Assembly (NCBI GenBank): GCA_027056215.1
Contig: JALULO010000255.1
Coordinates: 1 to 21,255, forward strand
DNA length: 21,255 nt
Source: Campylobacterales bacterium
GTDB lineage: Bacteria; Campylobacterota; Campylobacteria; Campylobacterales; QNZT01
Reading direction: 5' to 3'
The notes under the pieces are model-generated. The model ran no database searches and was not told the origin of the DNA. It was given only the letters and a program-made list of their open reading frames with translations. The translations under genes and the position numbers were made by a program. Positions 8,486-16,324 of this stretch are shown here, one piece after another (the stretch's first letter is position 1; each line of letters opens with the position of its first letter).

Positions 8486-9736
8486 TTAAAATGTAAAACG
8501 AAGTGTCGCTGAAAGTGCACTTTGTTTATTAGAAGCTTCTAAAACATTCATAGACTTTTCAGTAACTTTGGGTGCATAAACATACCCTAAATCAAGTCCT
8601 GTAGATTTTGTTAACTGATATGATAATCCTGCAGTGATGTGTGACTCTGTATAAGCTGGAAATCCCAAAGTATTAAAATACGCTACATTAAATGCGCCAA
8701 ATGGTGCACCGCCAACGTTGGCTCCCTGAAATGTTTTATTGTGTAATGGAGATTTAGCATAATTATAACCAGCTCTTAACACAAGGTCTGAGTTCACTTT
8801 ATATGAACCTCCGATTGCAAAGACATCTTGATCATCCCAGCCAAAAGCATCGTAACCATTTGCATCACTCCACATAATACGACGATAATCAAAACTAACA
8901 GTATAACACTTACAATCAGAGGTATACCCTATACCTACTCCCACTTCAGCTGGTTGCGAAAGTTTTAAATCATCATAAGTACCATTGGTTGTAAAATCAA
9001 ATACGTCTTCATACGTTGTAGAAACTTCACTTTGATAATAAGCACCAAGTGTCAAACTAGGCGTTACATAATAACCCACACCAACTTGTGCACCAAAACC
9101 TATATCCTCACTCAAACCACCACCTCTTTGTTTGGCTGTTGCCGGATTTGGCGGTGTGCCAGGTGCAGTAGCATCAGGTGTCATAGCAGATATAGATAAT
9201 GCACCATAGGCAAGTGTCAATCCAAGACCAAGTCTCCAATCTTCAATCTTATAACTAATACTTGGTACAAAACGCATATACTGAAAAGATGTTCGCATAT
9301 TTGCTAAACCTTTTTGCGGATTTTCATTGCGATAATCTGCACCCATACCTGAAACACCAAACATACCCACACCATATGAAAGATTTTCAGTGATATGATC
9401 AGAGTGTGAAACAGTTGGAATAATCGAGAGATCCGCTTTACTTTTAGCTTCTTGACCATTACCTAGACCCGCTGCTGGTCCAACTTTTGCTTTGACAGTA
9501 GGCATAAATAATGTAGCACCAAAAGAAGCATTAAATCCTTTTAAATCTACAAGCCACGCCGGGTTTCTAAAGACACTGTCTGTACCAACGCCTGTACCTA
9601 CACCTACTCCACCCATTGATCTAGATTGCGTGCCTACCCCAATCATATTGTCTCCGTTTGTCGCATGTAACATTGTAGCAGTCAAAAGTGACATCGTTAC
9701 AAATTTAATAGTTGTTCCTAAAATAGTATTCTTCAT
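8486..9736 (-). CDS. FadL/OmpP1/TodX-family outer-membrane channel
   Basis: A beta-barrel outer-membrane protein of 416 residues. The signal peptide covers about 1-25. The mature N-terminus has the family hatch motif: NGDNMIGVGTQSRSMGGVGV (27-46) followed by DSVFRNPAWL (53-62). Repeated amphipathic strands follow, and the chain ends in Phe (ATLRFTF), the usual barrel-assembly signal. The family imports hydrophobic compounds such as long-chain fatty acids or aromatics; the substrate here cannot be told. An AAGGAGG ribosome binding site precedes the ATG. It lies downstream of, and on the same strand as, the duplicated exported protein, but a hairpin and its own -10 element lie between. Confidence 0.85.
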   Translation of the reverse strand: MKNTILGTTIKFVTMSLLTATMLHATNGDNMIGVGTQSRSMGGVGVGTGVGTDSVFRNPAWLVDLKGFNASFGATLFMPTVKAKVGPAAGLGNGQEAKSKADLSIIPTVSHSDHITENLSYGVGMFGVSGMGADYRNENPQKGLANMRTSFQYMRFVPSISYKIEDWRLGLGLTLAYGALSISAMTPDATAPGTPPNPATAKQRGGGLSEDIGFGAQVGVGYYVTPSLTLGAYYQSEVSTTYEDVFDFTTNGTYDDLKLSQPAEVGVGIGYTSDCKCYTVSFDYRRIMWSDANGYDAFGWDDQDVFAIGGSYKVNSDLVLRAGYNYAKSPLHNKTFQGANVGGAPFGAFNVAYFNTLGFPAYTESHITAGLSYQLTKSTGLDLGYVYAPKVTEKSMNVLEASNKQSALSATLRFTF

Positions 9737-9769
9737 TATTCCTCCTTAGTATTTATAAATAATAGTTAT

Positions 9770-9775
9770 ATTATA
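9770..9775 (-). promoter_or_regulatory. -10 element upstream of the FadL-like gene
   Basis: A perfect TATAAT on the minus strand (ATTATA on the plus strand), about 33 bp upstream of the ATG at 9736. No clear -35 hexamer is visible. The surrounding sequence is A/T-rich, so chance matches are likely. Confidence 0.4.
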
Positions 9776-9840
9776 CACTATCAATAATTAAAGTTTTATT
9801 ATAATATTTTTTTATACTAGCAAGAGATATTGATAAGTTT

Positions 9841-9877
9841 TATAAGAAACTCCATCATGTATATGGAGTTTCTTATA
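9841..9877 (-). terminator. Hairpin downstream of the duplicated exported protein
   Basis: TATAAGAAACTCCAT (9841-9855) and ATGGAGTTTCTTATA (9863-9877) form a perfect 15-bp stem with a 7-nt loop, starting 3 nt past the stop codon at 9880. There is no long U-run after it on the minus strand, but placement and stability suggest a terminator or 3' stabilising hairpin. Confidence 0.65.
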
Positions 9878-9879
9878 TG

Positions 9880-12800
9880 TTAGTTAAAGAGTTTTTCGCA
9901 GTTACTCTGTATTGCGCCGGGTATAGTTGCTATTTTCATAAAATTTGACATTTTCAACATTGGATAATTGATCGAAATATAATATTTAGGATCCAATATC
10001 TTAGCAACACCTTTTTCAATCAATACTGGATATGGTAACAATGAAGCATTTTTATAGCCAATCTTTTTGATAAACTTTGATGTACGCTTATCAAGTTTCA
10101 CACCAGCAATATAAAGTTCAGGTGTGATTTGTTGTAAAAAAATAAGATTTTTATTTTTTTGTAATTTTGCAACCAATGCTTTTGTAGTCCCAGCTTTACC
10201 GATTTCAACCATATCGGAATAATATGGCATACCAGTCATGAAACGGTATTTTGGTAAAAGTGTAAATTTTAACTTATCTGTTGAATTTGTTAAACCTTTA
10301 AATGCAGCAACAATTTTAGCCAATACTTTTTGAGCAGTAGCTTCATCAAACTTTTCTCCCATAAATGCTTTTGCAAAGTATAAAGGATTTGAAATTGAAA
10401 TCTGATTATCTTCTTTATCAACCAACAAACGAAGAGAACCGACAAATCCACTATCTTTTTGCTGTGCTAATTTTTGCAAGTTTTCATCTGTAAAGACAAT
10501 CGTTGTCAAAGTGCCTTTTTTATTTACAGGCGTTATAGCTACAATTTTAAAACCAACACTTTCAAGTTTAGCTTTTGCACTTTGTGTGTCTAAAAATGCC
10601 CCTCTTAAATATGCACTGATTCTACCTTTATCTACCGCACCTACACCACCTGTGCCGTCATTGCCCTTATCTACAGCATCACCCTCTGAAGGCGGTACTC
10701 TTGAACTAAAAACAATACCGTGATCTAAGTGATCACTATCTCTACTGGTATAATGTATGTCAGATCCACCTACTGTAATAACATTTAGAGGCAATACAGG
10801 TTTAGGAACACTTGGCAACGTGATTTTATAACCGTTTTTAACTCTTTCTTCATTTTTTTGTACTTTTTTCTCTACTTTAACTATTGATGAAGTAGGTTGA
10901 CTTGTTTTGATTACAGGTGCAACAACCTTTGCAACAACTTTAGACTTTTTAGTAACTTTCGTAGGTGCTTTATTGACTTTCGCAACCTTATTACTTACTT
11001 TTGCAAGTGCTTTTTGCTGTTTAGGAACAATAGATATAAGGGGATTCGTATTTTCAATTTCAATCGCACCAAGTTTTTTCATCAGATCTGGAATCTTTTT
11101 ATCTAGTTGATCTATAAAATCACTACGAACCTTATCGGTTATACCCAATGTACTTTTCCAATTTGCAAGTTTTGGCATACCCACAATAATTTTATGTGTA
11201 CCTTTTTTGATATACATATACATGGTACAAGGGGCAAACAAACTCGCAGCGGGTCTACCTCCATCATTATCAAATACAGTATATGAAAATGTAAACTGAC
11301 ATAAAGAGTATGTCCAAAATGCGTCAAAATTCGGAATCGTATCTTTACCCTCAGAGTCTTTGAAATCATTAAATCCCGCAATAATAAAACCATTTGATTC
11401 AAATGTTTCTTCAAATGTTTCTTGAACATCATCGATAACATCATCGATATCACTCTTTTTATCAAAAGGAATTTCAAAATTCATCATACGATCTTTTGGC
11501 AAACTTTTTATCGCTATGTATTCTTCTTTCCCACCAAGCTCTTTTTTCATATAACTATCAAGCGTTGCCATAGATTTGATATAACTACTTCTTACCTTTT
11601 CATCGGTGATACCGATCATATCCAAAATAGCTTCGGCTGTAAGATGTCCAACATATGTTTTTTTATCATTTAGTTTTTTATATATAAGCAGATTAAATGG
11701 GTTAAAACCTGCAATCCTAGGATCTATATTGAAAAGAGGTTTTACATTTTTTTCATTTGCTATAGACATAAAACTCAATATATCAAGATTTGTCTTTCCA
11801 TATTTTTTCTTATACACATCATTTACACGTTTATGAGGGTCTGTTAGTTTAAATCCTATTGTATTGATTTTTTCTTCAACAAATTTATTATATTTTGCTT
11901 CAATATTTTTATCAAATACATACATATGTGCTAGTTTTTTATTAGCAATTGTTAGTTTTTTAGCTTTTGTCGGTAGAACTTTTTTAACAACTGCTTGTTC
12001 TTCTTTTAAGAGTGTTAGCGGATTTACATTTTCAGTTTCAACAGCACCCATTGAAACTAATATCTCAGGAATTTGCTGATCAAGCTTATCCATAAATTTG
12101 CTTCTAACTTTATCGGTTATCCCTAAAGTAGCTTTCCAGTTTCCAAGACGTGGCATACCAATAAAAAGTTTATTGCTACCTTTTGGTATAAACATATACA
12201 TGGTACAAGGGGCAAATAAACTCGCAGCAGGTCTGCCTCCTTCATTATCAAATACAGTATATGAAAACGTAAACTGACATAAAGAGTATGTCCAAAATGC
12301 ATCAAAATTCGGAATCGTATCTTTCCCATCAGACTCTTTAAAATCATTAAATCCTGCGATAATATAATCTTTAGCTTCAAACTTCTCTTCGAACTTCTCT
12401 TGAAACTCATCAATGAAATCACTGATATCCTCGGGTCTATCAAATGTAAGTTCAAAATTCATCATGGTTTTATCAGCAAGTTTTTTATAGTCGATATAAC
12501 TCTTTTTTACACCAAACTCTTTTTCCATCATAGAATCAAGCGGCTCAAATGATTTGATATAAGTTTTGCGTAAACTTTTATCCTTGATGCCTACCATATC
12601 CAAAATCGCTTCTGGTGAAAGATGCCCGATATGATATTTTTTATCATCAAGTTTTTTGTAAATCAACATGTTAAAAGGATTAAATGCAGCAATTCTAGGA
12701 TCGATATTGAACAGCGGTTTGACAACATCTTCATTTGCTATAGACATAAAGCTTAATATATCAAGATTTGTACTACCGTACTTTTTCTTATATACATCGT

Positions 12801-13029
12801 TTACACGTTTATGGGGATCTGTAAGTTTATAACCAATAGTTTCAATTTTGTGTTCAACAAACTTATTATATTTATCTTCAACATTGCCTTCAACATTATA
12901 CATAACGGCTAAGTGTTTATTTGTGACCAGATTATTATCTTCAGATGGCTGGACTTTTGCAAATAATATAGTAGCACTAAACAGTAGAAAACTCACAATC
13001 ATCGTAAAGCGATAGAATTTTATAGACAC
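9880..13029 (-). CDS. Large exported protein with tandem internal duplication (DUF302-like modules)
   Basis: A 1049-residue exported protein with a signal peptide at about 1-25. Residues 43-338 and 369-664 are two copies of one 296-residue unit aligning without gaps at an offset of 326. Each unit opens with a segment like DUF302 (IGYKLTDPHKRVNDVYKKKY, then DPRIAAFNPFNMLIYKK). Each then has a second, Cys-containing half (FWTYSLCQFTFSYTVFDN, GGRPAASLFAPCTMYM) with two conserved cysteines. A Lys/Val-rich low-complexity linker (about 670-735) and a Gly/Asp patch (about 783-800) follow. The C-terminal region (about 802-1040) has two more DUF302-like stretches (VGSLRLLVDKEDNQISISNP; LLPYPVLIEKGVAKILDPKY). 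DUF302 assignment is by eye and its function is unknown. The start is GTG, chosen because AAGGAG lies 5-6 nt upstream. There is no haem motif. Confidence 0.75.
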   Translation of the reverse strand: MSIKFYRFTMIVSFLLFSATILFAKVQPSEDNNLVTNKHLAVMYNVEGNVEDKYNKFVEHKIETIGYKLTDPHKRVNDVYKKKYGSTNLDILSFMSIANEDVVKPLFNIDPRIAAFNPFNMLIYKKLDDKKYHIGHLSPEAILDMVGIKDKSLRKTYIKSFEPLDSMMEKEFGVKKSYIDYKKLADKTMMNFELTFDRPEDISDFIDEFQEKFEEKFEAKDYIIAGFNDFKESDGKDTIPNFDAFWTYSLCQFTFSYTVFDNEGGRPAASLFAPCTMYMFIPKGSNKLFIGMPRLGNWKATLGITDKVRSKFMDKLDQQIPEILVSMGAVETENVNPLTLLKEEQAVVKKVLPTKAKKLTIANKKLAHMYVFDKNIEAKYNKFVEEKINTIGFKLTDPHKRVNDVYKKKYGKTNLDILSFMSIANEKNVKPLFNIDPRIAGFNPFNLLIYKKLNDKKTYVGHLTAEAILDMIGITDEKVRSSYIKSMATLDSYMKKELGGKEEYIAIKSLPKDRMMNFEIPFDKKSDIDDVIDDVQETFEETFESNGFIIAGFNDFKDSEGKDTIPNFDAFWTYSLCQFTFSYTVFDNDGGRPAASLFAPCTMYMYIKKGTHKIIVGMPKLANWKSTLGITDKVRSDFIDQLDKKIPDLMKKLGAIEIENTNPLISIVPKQQKALAKVSNKVAKVNKAPTKVTKKSKVVAKVVAPVIKTSQPTSSIVKVEKKVQKNEERVKNGYKITLPSVPKPVLPLNVITVGGSDIHYTSRDSDHLDHGIVFSSRVPPSEGDAVDKGNDGTGGVGAVDKGRISAYLRGAFLDTQSAKAKLESVGFKIVAITPVNKKGTLTTIVFTDENLQKLAQQKDSGFVGSLRLLVDKEDNQISISNPLYFAKAFMGEKFDEATAQKVLAKIVAAFKGLTNSTDKLKFTLLPKYRFMTGMPYYSDMVEIGKAGTTKALVAKLQKNKNLIFLQQITPELYIAGVKLDKRTSKFIKKIGYKNASLLPYPVLIEKGVAKILDPKYYISINYPMLKMSNFMKIATIPGAIQSNCEKLFN
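11038..12903 (-). repeat. 978-bp-offset intragenic duplication
   Basis: Positions 12016-12903 and 11038-11925 encode the two 296-residue copies inside the large exported protein. DNA identity is uneven. In the core, 11221-11340 versus 12199-12318, only six of 120 bases differ, while the flanks have diverged much more. Confidence 0.9.
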
Positions 13030-13046
13030 TCTTTCTCCTTTTTGGG

Positions 13047-13099
13047 TTTATACTTATCACAATAATATAACTTTTTTTTATTATTGTGATAAGTATAAA
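13047..13099. repeat. Perfect 21-bp inverted repeat upstream of the duplicated exported protein
   Basis: Arms 13047-13067 and 13079-13099 are exact reverse complements (core TTATCACAA / TTGTGATAA) with an 11-nt T-rich spacer. The element lies 18 bp upstream of the GTG start, next to its AAGGAG site, and directly after the terminator of the upstream repeat-protein gene. It could be an operator, a 5'-leader hairpin, or a small mobile-type palindrome. Confidence 0.7.
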
Positions 13100-13105
13100 A
13101 ACACA

Positions 13106-13139
13106 AAAAGCCACTGCTAACTTAATAACAGCGGCTTTT
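13106..13139 (-). terminator. Terminator of the 11-residue-repeat gene
   Basis: AAAAGCCACTG (13106-13116) and CAGCGGCTTTT (13129-13139) pair over 11 bp. The one mismatch is A opposite C on the plus strand but becomes a G-U wobble in minus-strand RNA, pointing to minus-strand use. A T-rich tail (TGTGTTTTTAT) follows on that strand, 25 nt past the stop codon at 13164. Confidence 0.8.
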
Positions 13140-13163
13140 GTATAGTTAAATTAACGAAAAAGA

Positions 13164-14345
13164 TTATTTTTTTGTATCGTTATCTGTGGCATCTTTCACA
13201 GCATCACTTGAATCATGTGAAATTGTCTTAGTTGAATCATTTGCATTGTCTGAAACATTTTTTACTGAATCTCTTGAGTCATGTGAAACTGTTTTTGTTG
13301 AATCATTCACATTGTCTGAAACATCTTTTACAGCATCACTTGTGTCATGTGAGATAGTTTTTGTTGAATCATTTGCATTGTCTGAAACATTTTTTACTGA
13401 ATCTCTTGAATCATTTGATACCGTTTTACCCGTATCGTCCATATCATTTGAAATCGTTTTTACAGAATCACTTGAATCATTTGAAATAGTCTTCACTGAA
13501 TCACTAGTATCATTTGAAATCGTTTTAGTTGAATCATTCACATTGTCTGAAACATTTTTTACTGAGTCTCTTGAATCGTTTGATACTGTTTTCACCGAAT
13601 CTCTTGAATCATTTGAAATAGTCTTGGATGTATCGTCTAAGTTATCTGAAACATTTTTGACTGAATCTCTTGAATCGTTTGATACAGTTTTCACAGAATC
13701 TTTTGTATCGTTTGAAATAGTTTTCACTGAATCTGTTGTATCGTTTGATACTGTTTTGACTGAATCTCTTGAATCGTTTGATACTGTTTTCACAGAATCT
13801 TTTGTATCGTTTGAAATAGTTTTGACTGAATCTGTTGTATCGTTAGATACTGTTTTTACTGAATCTCTTGAATCATTTGAAACAGTCTTCACTGAATCTC
13901 TTGTATCATGAGACACGTCAACAACACTATCTTTTAAATCTTTTGATGCGATAGTTGAACTATCTTTTAAGTCTGTAGAAACATTTGTAACAGAATCTTT
14001 TGTGTCTTCTGCCATCTCTACAGCAGAGTCTCTCGCATCTTTACTAACGCTTGTTACACTTTTTTCAGAACTTCTCACAGTCTCAACTTCACTAGTTTTA
14101 AGGTCATCTGACATTTTCACACCAGTGTCTTTTACATCATGGCTGACATTAGTAACTGTTCTCTCCGCACTTTTACTTGTTTCAACTGCTCCATCTTTCA
14201 TAGACTTAACACTATCTTTTGCATCATGGCTCATTGATGTAACAGCATCCTTCATGTCCGTAAACATATCTTGAAAACTGAAATCTGCTGACAATGGTGC
14301 TACCATTGCTATTGTTAACGCACTTGCTAAAACTACTTTTCTCAT
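13164..14345 (-). CDS. Exported protein of 26 tandem 11-residue repeats (LEA/apolipoprotein-like)
   Basis: A 393-residue exported protein with a signal peptide at about 1-20 (VVLASALTIAMVAPLSA). After an irregular lead-in (21-100), residues 101-386 are 26 uninterrupted 11-residue units with consensus S-N/H-D-x-x-D-S-V-K-x-V/I, then a short DNDTKK tail. Hydrophobic residues occur mainly at unit positions 8 and 11; the rest is Ser, Asp, Asn, Thr and Lys. Eleven-residue periodicity is typical of amphipathic helices and hendecad coiled coils, as in LEA group 3, apolipoproteins and synuclein. A beta-solenoid cannot be excluded. There is no anchor or sorting signal, so it is probably periplasmic or secreted. 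A GGAGG site precedes the ATG. Function is unknown; desiccation/osmotic protection, ion binding or surface adhesion are guesses. Confidence 0.8.
   Translation of the reverse strand: MRKVVLASALTIAMVAPLSADFSFQDMFTDMKDAVTSMSHDAKDSVKSMKDGAVETSKSAERTVTNVSHDVKDTGVKMSDDLKTSEVETVRSSEKSVTSVSKDARDSAVEMAEDTKDSVTNVSTDLKDSSTIASKDLKDSVVDVSHDTRDSVKTVSNDSRDSVKTVSNDTTDSVKTISNDTKDSVKTVSNDSRDSVKTVSNDTTDSVKTISNDTKDSVKTVSNDSRDSVKNVSDNLDDTSKTISNDSRDSVKTVSNDSRDSVKNVSDNVNDSTKTISNDTSDSVKTISNDSSDSVKTISNDMDDTGKTVSNDSRDSVKNVSDNANDSTKTISHDTSDAVKDVSDNVNDSTKTVSHDSRDSVKNVSDNANDSTKTISHDSSDAVKDATDNDTKK
13188..14045 (-). repeat. 33-bp tandem repeat array coding the 11-residue units
   Basis: Twenty-six consecutive 33-bp units. 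Some neighbouring units are nearly identical in DNA. A higher-order three-unit block (SNDSRDSVKTV, SNDTTDSVKTI, SNDTKDSVKTV) occurs twice in a row at residues 156-188 and 189-221, evidence of block duplication. The array is likely prone to copy-number change. Confidence 0.92.
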
Positions 14346-14472
14346 AAAAACCTCCAGGTATAAATTTAATTTATAGAAGAATTGTAACGTGAATTTGCTT
14401 AGGCATAACTTAATGTATCATAAATACTTATATTTTATAATTTTTTCACAATAACTATACTTATAAGTAAAG

Positions 14473-14501
14473 TTGATTTATTATTATTTTTTCGATACAA
14501 T
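14473..14501 (+). promoter_or_regulatory. Sigma-70-type promoter of the second cytochrome gene
   Basis: TTGATT (14473-14478), a 17-bp spacer and TACAAT (14496-14501) match the -35/-10 consensus at 4/6 and 5/6. They lie 30 bp upstream of the ATG, with AAGGA (14521-14525) as the ribosome binding site. Confidence 0.55.
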
Positions 14502-14531
14502 CTATTTTATAAAACATTATAAGGAATTTAT

Positions 14532-14948
14532 ATGAAAAAATTGGTTCTTACTTTATCTCTATGTTCTACATTTGTATTAGCTGCTAACGGGGTCTATACA
14601 CAAGAAGACAGGATACAAGATATGCAAAAGATGGCAAACGCTATGGGAAGTATTCAAAATGGTTTTTTTTACAATAATCTTGATTTGATTAAAGAAGGGG
14701 GTATTATACTTGCAGATACTATAGAACATATCGAACCTCCGCTAGAAGAAAAAGAAGAAAAAGACTTGATGAACAGATTTCTAAACAATAAAGTAAAGAT
14801 GACAGACTCCATCAAAAGACGCATCAAAAAGAAAGCAGGACATATGATTGAAGCATTTGCAGATGGCAATCCTAAAAGTGCTTTACAGGATTTCACAAAA
14901 ATAACAGAAAAGTGTATGGAATGTCACACAAGACTTAGAAAGTGGTAA
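14532..14948 (+). CDS. Periplasmic class II-like c-type cytochrome (paralogue 2)
   Basis: A 138-residue exported monohaem cytochrome with a signal peptide at about 1-18 (LVLTLSLCSTFVLAA). It shares with the 8038 gene EDRIxDMQxM near the mature N-terminus, QxGFxYNNL, an IEPP turn, FTK before the haem site, and CMECH (128-132) followed by TRLRKW. The midregion, with a Lys-rich helix (SIKRRIKKKAGHM), differs, so the two are diverged paralogues rather than a recent copy. The sixth haem ligand is probably a Met in the first helix (inferred). No terminator is visible in the 55 nt before the adaptor gene at 15004, so the two may be co-transcribed. Confidence 0.85.
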   Translation: MKKLVLTLSLCSTFVLAANGVYTQEDRIQDMQKMANAMGSIQNGFFYNNLDLIKEGGIILADTIEHIEPPLEEKEEKDLMNRFLNNKVKMTDSIKRRIKKKAGHMIEAFADGNPKSALQDFTKITEKCMECHTRLRKW

Positions 14949-15003
14949 ACATATTACCTTCTTCTGAGTATTATCAAATCATAACTAAGGATAAATACAT
15001 TCG

Positions 15004-15885
15004 ATGAAAGATAAAAAAAAAGTCATTATGAGCATTTTACTTTGCTATTCCTTAGGTTATAGCAGTGAAATAATCTTGCCGGGTACTGTTATATCTAATG
15101 GTCAAAAGATGATTGGAAGCCGTTTTATGGGTTATGTTAAACATGTTTATGTCAAGTTAGGACAAAAAGTTAAACGTGAACAAGATCTCTATGAAATGGA
15201 ATCAGCAGAATTTGATATACTTAAATCGCAAGCCGATTTAATGGTTGAACAATCTCAGACGGTTCTTGATTTCTGGAAACGCCGACTTCACATTTTAAAT
15301 GAAAAACGTAAACGACTTACGAAAAGAAGTAAGATGAATGGTATGTTCGGGGATCTTGATGATCTTGAAGAACAAGCGGAAAATGCAAGAACGATGCTTG
15401 AAAGTATGAAAGTGATGATCAAACAAGCAAGTATCAAAGCAAAACAGATGGCATCTGTTTATAATTACTTGAAGATGAAAGCACCATCAGATGGTGTTAT
15501 CGTCATGAAAAATATCAAAGTTGGTGATATGGTTATGCCTGGTATGCTAACTATTATGATGGTAGATACAGAGGACTTAGCTATTGACATCTCTATACCA
15601 GCAAGTACTTTAAAAATTGTTCATGTTGGACAAAAAGTTGACGTTCTAATAGATGCATTTAAATTTCGTACCACCGGTACCGTAGATGCTATTATACCAG
15701 ATGCAAATCCTATGACACACAAAATAAAAATGCGCGTTACTTTTGACAAAAAAGGTGAAAATATCCTTCCTGGTATGTATGCAAAAGTGCTTGTAAATTC
15801 TGAAGATGATAGCGCAAACGAAACAGTGCAGGAACCTAAAAAAGACAAAAACAAATCTACTTTACATCCCTTAAAACTTGACTAA
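15004..15885 (+). CDS. RND/HlyD-type periplasmic adaptor (membrane fusion protein), orphan
   Basis: A 293-residue exported adaptor that would bridge an inner-membrane pump and an outer-membrane channel. A signal-like segment covers about 5-20. The first half of the lipoyl domain is at about 24-67 (GYVKHVYVKLGQKVKREQ). An alpha-helical hairpin at about 68-155 is rich in Met, Lys and Glu. The second lipoyl half is MKAPSDGVIVMKNIKVGDMV (158-177), and a beta-barrel domain at about 190-265 ends in ILPGMYAKVLV. It is shorter than classical adaptors (~370-400 aa) because the membrane-proximal domain is missing; a charged tail replaces it. No pump or TolC gene follows: the next gene is convergent glnK. 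The upstream neighbour is a cytochrome. The transport substrate is unknown. Confidence 0.85.
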   Translation: MKDKKKVIMSILLCYSLGYSSEIILPGTVISNGQKMIGSRFMGYVKHVYVKLGQKVKREQDLYEMESAEFDILKSQADLMVEQSQTVLDFWKRRLHILNEKRKRLTKRSKMNGMFGDLDDLEEQAENARTMLESMKVMIKQASIKAKQMASVYNYLKMKAPSDGVIVMKNIKVGDMVMPGMLTIMMVDTEDLAIDISIPASTLKIVHVGQKVDVLIDAFKFRTTGTVDAIIPDANPMTHKIKMRVTFDKKGENILPGMYAKVLVNSEDDSANETVQEPKKDKNKSTLHPLKLD

Positions 15886-15946
15886 AAAAAGAAGATTTTT
15901 TTAAAGAAAAAACTTTAAGAGAATCTTCTTTCTATAAAGATTCTCT
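15886..15946. terminator. Nested and overlapping hairpins between the adaptor and glnK
   Basis: AAGAAGATT (15889-15897) pairs with AATCTTCTT (15922-15930) around an inner TTAAAG/CTTTAA stem (15901-15906, 15913-15918). A competing 10-bp stem joins 15918-15927 with 15937-15946. The arrangement suits a two-sided terminator between convergent genes. Confidence 0.6.
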
Positions 15947-15956
15947 ACTAAAAGAT

Positions 15957-16313
<357 letters not shown>

Positions 16314-16324
16314 TTACTTTTATA

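Noticed and set aside
11139..12455. Two similar minus-strand open frames of 112 and 110 codons (11139-11477 and 12123-12455)
   Set aside because: They lie in another frame of the duplicated exported protein and look alike only because the DNA is duplicated; no start signals.
13047..13099. CRP/FNR-type binding site because of TTATCACAA / TTGTGATAA
   Set aside because: The TGTGA half-sites point outward and are about 25 bp apart, unlike the TGTGA-N6-TCACA arrangement; reported only as an inverted repeat.
13186..13911. 241-residue plus-strand open frame rich in Glu/Ser/Phe
   Set aside because: It is the antisense shadow of the 33-bp repeat array; its periodic sequence is forced by the repeats, it lacks its own start signals, and the minus-strand gene has a signal peptide, ribosome binding site and terminator.
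13047..14045. CRISPR array or mobile element
   Set aside because: The 33-bp periodicity is coding and has no unique spacers; no cas, transposase or integrase genes are present, and the inverted repeat does not bound a transposase.
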